DNA of 64,000 nucleotides from RPQJ01 sp963696545 (GTDB lineage Bacteria; Pseudomonadota; Gammaproteobacteria; Steroidobacterales; Steroidobacteraceae), in assembly GCA_963696545.1 (NCBI GenBank), contig CAVOKQ010000012.1, forward strand, positions 124,001 to 188,000, given 5' to 3'. Below the pieces are notes generated by a model that saw only the letters and a program-made list of their open reading frames with translations, had not been told where the DNA came from and searched no databases. Of the stretch, positions 46,990-56,100 are shown one piece after another. Every line of letters starts with the position of its first letter. Position 1 is the stretch's first letter. Made by a program: the position numbers and the translations under genes.

Positions 46990-48165
46990 ATGGCCATCGA
47001 CAGAAACACCGCGCTGCGCGCCGGCACCGCAGCACTCGAGGCCGGCGACGCGCTGACCGCCCGCCGCCAGTTCGAAGCCATTCTCGAAGCCGGGTTCGGC
47101 GACGCCCAGACCAGCATCCTGCTCGCGATCGCATGCCAGAAGCTGGATGACATCCCGGCGCTGCACCAGGCCATCGACCAGGCGCTCAGGTTCGATCCGC
47201 GCAACCTGCACGCGCTGCTGATGAAGGGCGACCGGCTGGCGGCCACGGGCGACACGCGTGCCGCGGCGCAATTCTACGGGGCCGCGGTGACGCTGGCCTC
47301 GCAGGCCAAGAACCTGCCGCCGGTGCTGGTCGAGTACGTGCGTCGTGCTGCGGAGTCCCGCGACCGCATCCACGCGCACATAGAGGCCCACCTGCGCAAG
47401 GAACTCACCGCCGCGGGTTACGACGCGAAATCCTCGAGCGCTCGCTTCTCGCAGTCGGTCGACATGCTGTCCGGCCGCAAGCAGCTCTATACGCAGCAGC
47501 CGCGTGCGTACTACTTCCCCGAGCTGCCGCAGATCCAGTTCTACCGGCGCGAGCTGTTTCCATGGCTCGACGCGATCGAGGCCGCGACCGACGACATCTG
47601 CCGCGAATTGCAGGGCGTGCTCGAGCGCAACCAGGGTCTCGAGCCATATATCCAGTCGGGCGGCGACGTGCCGATGGGCGACCAGCACAGCCTGCTGAAC
47701 AGCCTCGACTGGAGCGCGTTCTATCTCTACAAGAACGGCAAGCTGGTCGAGGAGAATGCGGCGCAGTGCCCGAAGACGATGGCGGCGCTTGCGGGCGCGC
47801 CGCTGCCGCACGTCAAGGGTCGCGACCCGATGGCGCTGTTCTCGGTGCTGAAGCCGGGCGTGCGGATCGCCGCGCACCACGGGTTCCTGAATTCACGGCT
47901 GATCTGCCACCTGCCGCTCATCGTGCCGCCGGGTTGTTTCCTGCGGGTCGGCAACGACACGCGCCAGGTGCGCAAGGGCGAGGCATGGGTGTTCGACGAC
48001 TCGATCGAGCACGAGGCATGGAACTCGAGCGACCAGCCGCGCGTGATCCTGATCTTCGACATCTGGCGTCCCGAGCTCACGGACGAGGAGCGGCGGCTCG
48101 TTGCGGCGCTGCTCGAGGCAGTGGATTCCTACGGGTCGGGGCCACGGGTGGAGTGGAGTGCCTGA
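46990..48165 (+). CDS. aspartyl/asparaginyl beta-hydroxylase with TPR-like N-terminus
   Basis: A 391-residue protein. Residues 10-110 form helical TPR-like repeats (ARRQFEAILEAGFGDAQ, ALRFDPRNLHALLMKGD). The C-terminal domain has the Fe(II)/2-oxoglutarate site of the Asp/Asn hydroxylase family: His in AAHHGFLNSRLICHLP, second His in DDSIEHEAWN and Arg in PRVILIFDIWRP. Bacterial relatives modify proteins or lipid A. Substrate unknown. I use ATG 46990; the frame is open to 46930. It diverges from the RND operon with a 180-base gap. Confidence 0.85.
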   Translation: MAIDRNTALRAGTAALEAGDALTARRQFEAILEAGFGDAQTSILLAIACQKLDDIPALHQAIDQALRFDPRNLHALLMKGDRLAATGDTRAAAQFYGAAVTLASQAKNLPPVLVEYVRRAAESRDRIHAHIEAHLRKELTAAGYDAKSSSARFSQSVDMLSGRKQLYTQQPRAYYFPELPQIQFYRRELFPWLDAIEAATDDICRELQGVLERNQGLEPYIQSGGDVPMGDQHSLLNSLDWSAFYLYKNGKLVEENAAQCPKTMAALAGAPLPHVKGRDPMALFSVLKPGVRIAAHHGFLNSRLICHLPLIVPPGCFLRVGNDTRQVRKGEAWVFDDSIEHEAWNSSDQPRVILIFDIWRPELTDEERRLVAALLEAVDSYGSGPRVEWSA

Positions 48166-48191
48166 TCGGTTGATTATTCTGAAATCCTGAA

Positions 48192-48221
48192 TTGACTTGC
48201 CGGGGGAATGCCGTTTATCTA
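48192..48221 (+). promoter_or_regulatory. sigma-70-like promoter upstream of small ORF and MDR gene
   Basis: TTGACT (48192-48197), a 17-base spacer and TTATCT (48215-48220, or TATCTA one base on) lie in an AT-rich patch that stands out from the GC-rich surroundings. A transcript would start near 48227, giving a leader of about 45 bases to the ATG at 48272. Confidence 0.5.
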
Positions 48222-48271
48222 TTCAATGCAGGCGCGTAGCTTGGCACCCGTACCCAACGGAGGATCCAGCC

Positions 48272-48394
48272 ATGACGACCTGCAACGAATCGAACCGCTT
48301 CCTCTCCCGCGTGCTCGCCGGCCTCGTCATCGCGGTGACGGTGGTCGTGGGAGCGCTGACCCACGCCGTGGCGAGCAGCTCAGCGTTCGTCTGA
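48272..48394 (+). CDS. 40-residue small membrane or exported peptide
   Basis: A short frame with a very good ribosome site (GGAGGA at 48259-48264, seven bases before ATG 48272). The peptide MTTCNESNRFLSRVLAGLVI continues AVTVVVGALTHAVASSSAFV: a hydrophilic start, one hydrophobic helix and an Ala/Ser end that could be a signal-peptidase site. It stops one base before the GTG of the next gene. No family is recognised. It could be a small membrane protein or a translated leader. Confidence 0.5.
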   Translation: MTTCNESNRFLSRVLAGLVIAVTVVVGALTHAVASSSAFV

Positions 48395-48395
48395 C

Positions 48396-49502
48396 GTGCG
48401 CCAGCTGACGTTCCTTCGGCCCGGCAGGCTGGAGTGGCGGGAGGTTCCCGCCCCCCGCCTGCAGGGCCCGAAGGAAGCCCTCGTGCGGCCAATCTCGGTC
48501 GCGCGATGCGACCTCGACCGGGCAATCCTGTTCGGAGAAGCGCCGTTCCGCGGCCGCCTGCTGCACTACCTTCGCAACCACCTGCCGTCTGCGATCGGCC
48601 AGCGGGGCCTGTTCCGCAACGCGCCATTCAAGGGCCCGTACGCGTTCGGGCACGAGTTCATCGGCGTCGTCACCGAGGTCGGCGATGACGTCCGGACGGT
48701 CCGGCCCGGTACGGTCGCCGCGTGCTCGTTCCAGGTCTGCTGCGGCGAGTGCGAGTTCTGTCGCGAGGGCCTGACCGGCAATTGCACGGGCGTGCCCCCG
48801 CGCTCGATGTACGGCTTCGGCGAACTCGGCGGCGACTGGGGCGGTGCGCTGAGCGACACGGTGCGCGTGCCGTTCGCCGACTTCATGCTGGTGCCGTTGC
48901 CGGACGGACTCGACCCGTACGCGCTCGGCAGCTTTCCCGATAACGTGGTCGATGGTTGGCGCACCGTCGGTCCATATCTGCGCGAGCGGCCGCGCGCCAC
49001 GGTGCTCGTGATGGGTGGCGGCGCAGTCAGCGTCGGTCTTTACGCCGCCGGCATTGCCGCTGCGATGGGCGCGTCGCACGTCACCTACGTCGATGCAGAC
49101 GAAGGGCGCCGCGCGCTCGCCACGCAGCTCGGTGCCACCGAAGTGCTTGCCGCTGCGCCGGAGCGCATCAAGCCCGTGTACGACATCACGGTAGAGGCGA
49201 GCGCGAGCGAGCAGGGCCTTTCCGCCGCGATCCGCTCGACGCGGCCTGGCGGCGTCTGCACCAGCGTCGGCATCTATTACCGCCAGCAGATGCCGATGCC
49301 GCTGCTCGCGATGTACGGAACCGGAATCCGCTTCGTGCACGGACGCGTGAACTCGCGGCAATGCATGCACGACATCATGCCGCTGGTGGAATCGCGCCAG
49401 TTCCGCCCGGAGCTCGTAACCGGGCTCACCGCAACGTGGGACGAAGCGCCTGAAGCGCTGCTCGATCCCGCCGCCAAGGTGATCGTCACTCGACGCGAAT
49501 GA
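48396..49502 (+). CDS. zinc-type alcohol dehydrogenase (MDR superfamily)
   Basis: A 368-residue MDR protein. GHEFIGVVTEVGDDV is the catalytic-domain block; CCGECEFCREGLTGNC holds the four structural-zinc cysteines. The Rossmann site is VLVMGGGAVSVGLYAAGIAA followed by VDADEGRR, whose acidic residue favours NAD+. It would oxidise or reduce an alcohol/aldehyde, substrate unknown. GTG 48396 follows the 40-residue ORF by one base, so translation may be coupled. It overlaps the convergent quinone-oxidoreductase-like gene by 17 bases. Confidence 0.85.
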   Translation: MRQLTFLRPGRLEWREVPAPRLQGPKEALVRPISVARCDLDRAILFGEAPFRGRLLHYLRNHLPSAIGQRGLFRNAPFKGPYAFGHEFIGVVTEVGDDVRTVRPGTVAACSFQVCCGECEFCREGLTGNCTGVPPRSMYGFGELGGDWGGALSDTVRVPFADFMLVPLPDGLDPYALGSFPDNVVDGWRTVGPYLRERPRATVLVMGGGAVSVGLYAAGIAAAMGASHVTYVDADEGRRALATQLGATEVLAAAPERIKPVYDITVEASASEQGLSAAIRSTRPGGVCTSVGIYYRQQMPMPLLAMYGTGIRFVHGRVNSRQCMHDIMPLVESRQFRPELVTGLTATWDEAPEALLDPAAKVIVTRRE

Positions 49503-50433
49503 CCAGCTTGCCCTGGACGCGGCCCGCGCGGGAGCGGGCGATTGCGTCGGCCACATGGTCCAGCGTGAACTCTTCTTCGATGTGGCATCGCAGCTGGCCG
49601 TTTTCCAGGTCACTCGCCAGTTCCTGCATCGCCGCGGCACTCGGCCCGATCATCACGCCGTGACGCCGGATCGAACCGAGCAGGTTCATGATCGGGTCGA
49701 GCAGGAACGTCGCGGCGTCTGGCAACGTGCTGACGTAGTGCCCGCCTTTCGCGAGCAGTCGTCGATGGATGCCGCGCAGCAGATTCGGCACGCAGTCGAA
49801 TACCGCGTCGAAGCCGCCGGGCCAGGATTCCGGGGATGACTGACCGTAGTCGATGAACTCGTCCGCGCCCAGCGACGTGACGAATTCGCGGCGGCGGCCG
49901 CTGGCCACGGCCGTGACGCGGGCTCCGCGTGCCTTCGCGACCTGCACCGCGACGTGGCCTACACCGCCCGACGCCCCATTCACGAGCACGGACTTTCCCG
50001 GCGACACCTCCGCCAGGTCGCACATCCTGACTGCCGTCACGCCGACGCAGGCGAGCGCTGCGGCATCGCGGCAAGAGACGCCCGCTGGCCGTGGAAACAC
50101 GCTGGCCGCGGGCACGGCGCAGAACTCGGCGAACGTGCCTTCAGGCTGCTTGAAAGGGTCGATGAATCCCCACACGGGTTCGCCTGCCCGGAAACCCGCG
50201 ACCCCGGAGCCAACCGCCGCAACGTCGCCGGCGAAATCACTGCCCATCGTCCTCGGCAGTCCACCTTTCACGAGCAGGCGGAACTTGCCGGTTGCGATCT
50301 TCCAGTCCACCGGATTCAGGCTTGCCGAGCGAACGCGGACGACGACCTCGCCGGCGGCAGGAGTCGGGACGGCCACGTCCTCGAGGAACAAATCGCACGC
50401 CGGCCTGGTGGAGTGGTAGCGGACGGCTCGCAT
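49486..50433 (-). CDS. NAD(P)-dependent quinone oxidoreductase-like MDR enzyme
   Basis: A 315-residue MDR enzyme without zinc ligands. It starts MRAVRYHSTRPACDLFLEDV and has SASLNPVDWKIATGKF, SDFAGDVAAVGSGV and the nucleotide site VLVNGASGGVGHVAVQVAKA, the AxxGxxG type of NADPH:quinone reductases (zeta-crystallin group). It would reduce quinones or enones. It diverges by 39 bases from the lipoprotein at 50473. Confidence 0.88.
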   Translation of the reverse strand: MRAVRYHSTRPACDLFLEDVAVPTPAAGEVVVRVRSASLNPVDWKIATGKFRLLVKGGLPRTMGSDFAGDVAAVGSGVAGFRAGEPVWGFIDPFKQPEGTFAEFCAVPAASVFPRPAGVSCRDAAALACVGVTAVRMCDLAEVSPGKSVLVNGASGGVGHVAVQVAKARGARVTAVASGRRREFVTSLGADEFIDYGQSSPESWPGGFDAVFDCVPNLLRGIHRRLLAKGGHYVSTLPDAATFLLDPIMNLLGSIRRHGVMIGPSAAAMQELASDLENGQLRCHIEEEFTLDHVADAIARSRAGRVQGKLVIRVE

Positions 50434-50472
50434 GGGAGAATGCAGGGGTCACCTGGTCGGACGTCGGATCCC

Positions 50473-50931
50473 ATGATGCTGACACAACATCGCCGCGCTA
50501 TTCCAATCGCTCTGTTGTCGTTGCTGCTTGCAGCCTGCGGGCCGAAGCAGACTCCCGAGGCACAAGTGCGCGCCGTGATCGCGCAGGGCGAGGCGGCTGC
50601 AGAGGCACGGGACCTGGCCGCGCTGATGAAGCTCGTCGCCCCCGAATTTCGTGACGAGCAGGTCGGCGGGCGCGAGGAGCTGAAGCAGTACCTGCGCGGG
50701 TACCTGATCATGCACCAGTCGATCCACCTGCTCACGAAGGTGGACAGCGTCGAACTGCCTTACCGTGACATGGCGAAGGTGAGCCTGACGGTCGGAACGC
50801 TCGGGCGCGATGCCGTGTCGGCGAATGCGCTCGACCTGGCTGCGGACGTCTACGACGTGCAGCTCGAACTGCAGCTCCAGGACGGCGACTGGCGCGTCAC
50901 CCGAGCCAGCTGGCGACCAGCGGCGCGCTGA
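50473..50931 (+). CDS. small lipoprotein with SnoaL/NTF2-like domain
   Basis: A 152-residue lipoprotein (IALLSLLLAACGPKQ). After the lipobox the pattern QVRAVIAQGEAAAEARDLAALMKLVAPEF, EELKQYLRGYLIMH and QLELQLQDGDWRVTRASWRP is that of NTF2-like cone folds used for ligand binding or as subunits. No catalytic residues are evident. ATG 50473 or 50476 is the start. Its 3' end is followed by a large hairpin. Confidence 0.7.
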   Translation: MMLTQHRRAIPIALLSLLLAACGPKQTPEAQVRAVIAQGEAAAEARDLAALMKLVAPEFRDEQVGGREELKQYLRGYLIMHQSIHLLTKVDSVELPYRDMAKVSLTVGTLGRDAVSANALDLAADVYDVQLELQLQDGDWRVTRASWRPAAR

Positions 50932-50944
50932 GCCGCGCCGAAAC

Positions 50945-50996
50945 GGGGACATTCTCCTTTTCCGCAGCCGAGCTGCGGAAAAAGGAGAATGTCCCT
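50945..50996. repeat. long REP-like inverted repeat between convergent genes
   Basis: Left arm GGGACATTCTCC plus TTTTCCGCAGC (50946-50968) pairs with GCTGCGGAAAAA plus GGAGAATGTCCC (50972-50995). The 23-pair stem has a single-base bulge in the T/A tract and a three-base loop. It lies between the stops of the SnoaL-like lipoprotein (50931) and the porin (51002). The sequence style resembles REP palindromes linked to RAYT transposases, and it may also terminate both transcripts. Confidence 0.75.
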
Positions 50997-51001
50997 GCTG
51001 A

Positions 51002-52381
51002 TCAGAACGAGTACTTGGAGGTGAGCTGGAACCGGTCGAGCGTCCCTTCGTCGCCGCTCTGGATCTCGCGTTGCGCCCAGCGGTACTCGGCACCGATGTC
51101 GAGCTTCGGGATCGGCGAGTAGAACAGGTTCACCGTCCAGCTCTCGCTCGCCTTGTTCGCGTTGGGCCCGGTCAGGCTGGCGTCGTTGTCGTAGGTCTCG
51201 GCAGCGTAGAAGATGCTGCTGCGCATCTTGTCGGTCCAGTAGTGACGGTAGGCGAGGTAGCCCGCCCAGCCATCGATCGACTCGAGGTCGCCGTCCGGCG
51301 TGAGCGCCGCGTCGTTGGTGAAGTTGAGGCCCACGTAGCGACCGAGGTTGCCGCCGACGACCATGAAACGGATGTCGTCCTTGCCCCAGGTCGTGACCTT
51401 GCCGGACAAGCTGCCGGCCGCCGTCCACGTCGACGCGTCGATCGCATTGGTCCCGGTCGTCTGGTACTTGAGTTCGCGCACCAGGCCGGCCAGCGTCACG
51501 CTGCCCCAGTCGCCCTTCCAGACGTAGCGGCCGACGAAGTCGGGGAACGCATTGTCGTCGCTCGAGATCGAGGCGAGCACGTTGTTGCGATAGACGGTAA
51601 TCGTCGTCTGGGGATTCTCGGCCGAGACCGAGAAGCCGCCAGTCGTGTAGCGCACCTGCGGCTGGCGGACGAACACGGTGCCGTCCGTCGGGCCGATGAA
51701 GTCCGCGGCCTCCGGCAGCGCGACAGTGTCCTGGAACGTGGACCACGCCTGGCCGACCAGCCAGTGGTTGCTCTGGATGAAAGCCTGCCGCAGCACCGGG
51801 GCGTACGTATTGGTCACGTTCTGTGTGCCGAGCGTCGAGCCGAAGAAGTCGACCTCGATGTGGGTCTTGATCTTGTCGCCGTTCGCGAGCGGGGTTTCGG
51901 TCCCGGCGATCAGGCGCGTCTGCTTGACCTGGAAGTCGAAGTCGGTGGACTCGTCGGGCTGTCCGATCGGCGTCTGCGACGGGACGTAGTAATCGCGTCC
52001 GGATGCGCCGTCCGGAATCTCGCCGTCCGGCGTGGTCGTCCACAGCGCGTCGGCCTTGGCGTAGCCGGTGACGTAGAACGTCGTGCCGGGAGCCGCGTTC
52101 GGCACGATCGAGACCTGCTGCACGGGCGGCGGACCCTTCGCAGCCGGCGCCGCGCCAGCCGTTGCGGCCGCTGGTGCCGCTGCCGGTGCCGGGGTCCGCT
52201 TCTCGGCCATCAGCTGATTGACCATCTTCTCGAGCTCGGCGACGCGAGCCTCGAGAGCAGCCTCCCTGGCCGTAGGGGCCGCCTGCGCGAGTGCGCTTGC
52301 GGACACGCCGAGCGCTGCGAGCGCGAGCGTGGCTGCGACGAGGCGGCGAACGACGGAGTTGCGACTGTGGTGTGCGGGCAT
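51002..52381 (-). CDS. DcaP-like trimeric outer-membrane porin
   Basis: A 459-residue porin. The signal peptide VAATLALAALGVSASALAQA is followed by a coiled coil (AREAALEARVAELEKMVNQL), an Ala/Pro linker and a beta-barrel with DcaP family blocks (GYAKADALWTT, KTHIEVDFFGS, FIQSNHWLVGQAWSTFQD, YRNNVLASISSDDNAFPD) ending in the C-terminal aromatic KYSF. DcaP porins take up dicarboxylates, succinates or beta-lactamase inhibitors. ATG 52381 has GGGGGA upstream; the frame stays open to 53239. It diverges from the CrbR-like regulator, which may control it. Confidence 0.85.
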   Translation of the reverse strand: MPAHHSRNSVVRRLVAATLALAALGVSASALAQAAPTAREAALEARVAELEKMVNQLMAEKRTPAPAAAPAAATAGAAPAAKGPPPVQQVSIVPNAAPGTTFYVTGYAKADALWTTTPDGEIPDGASGRDYYVPSQTPIGQPDESTDFDFQVKQTRLIAGTETPLANGDKIKTHIEVDFFGSTLGTQNVTNTYAPVLRQAFIQSNHWLVGQAWSTFQDTVALPEAADFIGPTDGTVFVRQPQVRYTTGGFSVSAENPQTTITVYRNNVLASISSDDNAFPDFVGRYVWKGDWGSVTLAGLVRELKYQTTGTNAIDASTWTAAGSLSGKVTTWGKDDIRFMVVGGNLGRYVGLNFTNDAALTPDGDLESIDGWAGYLAYRHYWTDKMRSSIFYAAETYDNDASLTGPNANKASESWTVNLFYSPIPKLDIGAEYRWAQREIQSGDEGTLDRFQLTSKYSF

Positions 52382-52495
52382 GACGATTCCCCCGGTTGAC
52401 GGTGCGCCGATGCTGCGACGATCACCTGGCGAGGGGAATTCGCCTTTGGTCGAATCCGGCCCCCCCTGTTCGCGGGCCGGTGTAGTCTCGCGCGC

Positions 52496-53173
52496 ATGAG
52501 TCGACAGATCATCGTCGCCGACGATCATCCCCTGTTTCGCGAAGCCCTGAAGGCGGCCGTGGCCCGGCTCGACCCGGGCACGGGATTCGTCGAGGCGGAT
52601 TCGGTCGCAGCGCTGCTCATTGCCATCGAGGCCGAGCCCGATGCCGACCTGCTGCTGCTGGACCTCAACATGCCCGGCGCACAGGGCTTCAATGCACTCG
52701 CGCACGTGCGCGGCAGCAGGCCGGAACTGCCGGTCGCGATCGTGTCGGCCGACGATGATCCGCAGACCATTGCTGCCGCCTTGCGGTACGGTGCGCAGGG
52801 CTTCATCCCGAAGTCCACCGAGGCCAGCCAGATCGGCAAGGCGGTCGAGTCGGTGCTCGCAGGGGAGATCTACACGCCGCCCGGGTATCACCCGCCGCGC
52901 GGCATGCACACCGGTGACGAGGACCTCGAGATCGCGCGCCGCATCGCGGATCTCACGCCACAGCAGTTCCGCGTGCTGGGGGCGCTGTGTTCCGGGCAGC
53001 TGAACAAGCAGATCGCCTACGACCTCGACGTCTCCGAGGCGACCGTGAAGGCGCACGTCACCGCGATCCTGCGCAAGCTGGGCGTCGCGACGCGCACGCA
53101 GGCGGTGCTCGCAGCGGGCCGGCTCGCGACGGACCGCGCGGCCGTGAAGCCGCCGCCGGAGGAAGCCGAGTAG
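52496..53173 (+). CDS. crbR: CrbR-like LuxR-family response regulator
   Basis: A 225-residue NarL/FixJ-type regulator. The receiver has acidic pair ADD (8-10), phospho-acceptor Asp56 in LLLLDLNMPG, and Lys in FIPKST. The LuxR helix-turn-helix is at 153-197 (LTPQQFRVLGALCSGQ, QIAYDLDVSEATVKAHV). Adjacency to an SSS-domain hybrid kinase is the CrbS/CrbR (ErdR/MxtR) arrangement that activates acetyl-CoA synthetase in Pseudomonas and Vibrio. The genes converge with a one-base gap. Porin control is an inference. Confidence 0.82.
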   Translation: MSRQIIVADDHPLFREALKAAVARLDPGTGFVEADSVAALLIAIEAEPDADLLLLDLNMPGAQGFNALAHVRGSRPELPVAIVSADDDPQTIAAALRYGAQGFIPKSTEASQIGKAVESVLAGEIYTPPGYHPPRGMHTGDEDLEIARRIADLTPQQFRVLGALCSGQLNKQIAYDLDVSEATVKAHVTAILRKLGVATRTQAVLAAGRLATDRAAVKPPPEEAE

Positions 53174-53174
53174 C

Positions 53175-56100
53175 TCAGCTCGGCGGCGAGGCGCCGACGC
53201 CCGCCTGCCGCTGCGACGCGAGCGCGCCGAGCAGCGCACGCAATGCGGCCGGTTTCACCGGCTTGCGCAACACCGTGTAGCCGAGAGAGCGGGCCCGCTC
53301 TGTCACCTCGGCGCTGTGGTCCGCTGTCACCAGTGCGCCGGGCACGGGCTCGACTCCGGCACGTCGCATGGACTGCAGCAGGTCGAGGCCGTCGACTTCT
53401 CCGTCGCCAAGGCGGTAGTCGGCGAGGATCACGTCCGGCCGCTCCTTGTCGAAGCACGAGCGCGCCTGGGCCGCGTCGGCTGCCGTGACGACTCGCACTC
53501 CCCAGCGCGACATCAGCGCGCTCATGCCGGCGAGGATCTCCGGCTCGTTGTCAATGCAGAGCGCGGTGAGCCCGACCAGCGACGCGGGAGTCGCGGGCCC
53601 CAGTTCGGCCGGCGCCGCGGCGGGCAACGTCGCCGACGAGGTGATGATCGGTACGCGTACGCTGAAGACCGAGCCGCGGCCGACGTTCGACCGCACGCCG
53701 AGCTCGTGCCCGAGCAGCAGCGCCATCCGGTGGCAGATCGACAGGCCGAGCCCGAGGCCTTGCTCGCCCCAGGGCGACGGCCGGTCGAGCCTGCGGAACT
53801 CATCGAAAATCGCGCGCTGGTGCTGCTCCGGGATGCCGGGACCCGTGTCCCAGACCTGCAGCTCGACGTGGTCGCCGCGGCGCCGGCAGCTCACCAGCAC
53901 GCCGCCGCGTTGCGTGTAGCGCAGCGCGTTCGAGACCAGGTTCTGCAGGATCCTCCGCAGCAGCACGCGGTCGCTCCGTACGCGGCAACGGGGCTTCGTC
54001 ACTCGCAGCCGTAGGCCGCGTCGCTTTGCCAGCGGCCCGAACTGCCTTTCGATCTGCTCGAACGCCTCGGCGACCGGGAAGTCTGCAATGTCGGTCCGCA
54101 TCGTGCCGCTCTCGAGGCGGGCGATGTCGAGCATGTCGTCGAGCACCTCCTCGGCGGCGCGCATCGAGCTGTCGATGCGCTCGGCGATCTCGACCACTTC
54201 CGGATCGTCCTTGCGTTCGCCGAGCGTGGATGCAAAGAGCCGTGCTGCGTTCAGCGGCTGCAGCAGGTCGTGGCTTGCCGCGGCCACGAACCGGGTCTTG
54301 GTCGCGTTGGCTTCCTCGGCCTGCCGCTTCGCGTCCTCCTGTGCGGCGAGTGCGGCCTTCAGCGCGCTGGTGCGCTCCTCGACGCGCTGCTCGAGCGTCT
54401 GCTTGGCTTCGAGCAGCGCCTGTTCGGTGCGCTTGAACTCCGTGATGTCGTTGTAGGTCGTCACGTACCCACCGTCCGGCAGCGGTTGGCCGCGGATCTC
54501 GTAGACGTGGCCGTTGCGGCGCGTCCGCTGGGTGACGTAGCCCGTGCCAGCCTTCATGTGTGCGAGTCGCTTTTCGATCTGCGGCTCAGGATCGCCCGTG
54601 CCGAACTCGCCGCGATCGGCGTTCCAGCGGATCAGGTCGGCGACCGGCCGGCCCACGAACACCATGGCTTCGGGGTAGTCGAACATTTCGAGATAACGGC
54701 GATTCCACGCCACGATGCGCGCCTCGGCGTCCGCAACCGCGATGCCCTGCGCAACGTTCTCCATGGTTGCCTGCAGCAGCTGGCGGCTGAAGCGCAGTTC
54801 CTGCGATGTCTCGTCGAGCAGTTCGGCGACGTCCTCGGGCGCGATGCCGCGGCCGGCCATCGCGTGCGTGAACATCAGCCGTGCCGAAGAAGCGCCGATC
54901 GCGCCCGCGAGCACGCGCTCCATGTATTGCAGCAGGCCGCGATCGGCCGGCTCCGACGGGCGCGGGACCGGACGGCGGAGTCCCGCGTGGTAATCGTCAA
55001 GCGCGCGCGTCGCGGCTTCGGCACCGAGGATCCGCTCGGTGACCGCGAGCAGGTCCCCGACCCGCGCCCCGCCTGCGGCTGCGACACCGGCGACCGGCAT
55101 GCCTCCGCGCAGGAAAGACGTTGCCGCCATTCGGTCCCTGAGCGACACGCCGCGCAGTCGCGAGACCAGCACCAGGACCAGCACGTTGACCGCGAGCGCG
55201 AGCATCGCCCCGCGCATCACCGGGGTCATCACGTCGATGCCGAGCAGGCTCTGCGGCCTCAGCCACCAGATGCCCCACGGCCCCTGCTCGAACAGCGGCC
55301 ACCCGATCACGCCCCCGGCGAGCAGGTTGGGCAGCAGCAGCGTGTAGAGCCAGATGGCGAATCCCGCCAGCAGTCCCCAGAAGACACCCTCGCGAGTTGC
55401 ACCGCGCCAGTAGAGCCCGGTGACGAGAGCGGGTGCGAACTGCGCGACCGCTGCGAAGGCGAGCAGGCCGATCGACGCGAGGCTCGCCGGCGCAACGGTG
55501 TTGTGATGGTACGCGTAGGCCAGCAGCGCGATCAGCAGGATCGTCAGACGGCGCAGCCGCAGCACCCGCCGGCCGACATCCGCGCCGTCGCTGACACGGA
55601 ACCAGCGACTTCTCCACAGCGCGGGCATCACGAGATCGTTGCTGATCATCGTGGCGAGTGCGATGCTCGAGACGATCACCATCGCGGTGGCGGCGGACAG
55701 CCCGCCGAGGAAGACGAGTACTGCGACTCCCATGGCGCCGCGCTCCATCGGCAGCGTCAGCACGAACGAGTCCGGGTGGTGTCGCTCGCCGAGCCCGGCG
55801 CCGAGCCCGGCCAGCACGACCGGCACGACGAACACGGTGAACACGCCGAGGTATCCGGTGAACATCCAGCGCGCCTTACGGAGGTCGGCCGGGTCGGCGC
55901 ACTCGACGATGCCGACCAGGAACTGGCGCGGCAGGCACACGATTGCGGCAGCGGAAAGCAGCGTGCCGGCGATGAAATTGCCGCTTGCGATCTCGCTCAC
56001 GTCACCCAGGCGCGTCGCAGCGATGGCCGGCGCCGGGGCGAGGTGCAGCAACGCGAACACGCCGATCGTGACGAACGCGAGCAGTTTCACGATCGACTCG

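Noticed and set aside
45595..47880. 761-codon form of the RND adaptor
   Set aside because: The part before residue 358 is antisense to the hydroxylase gene; the lipobox signal fixes the start at 46809.
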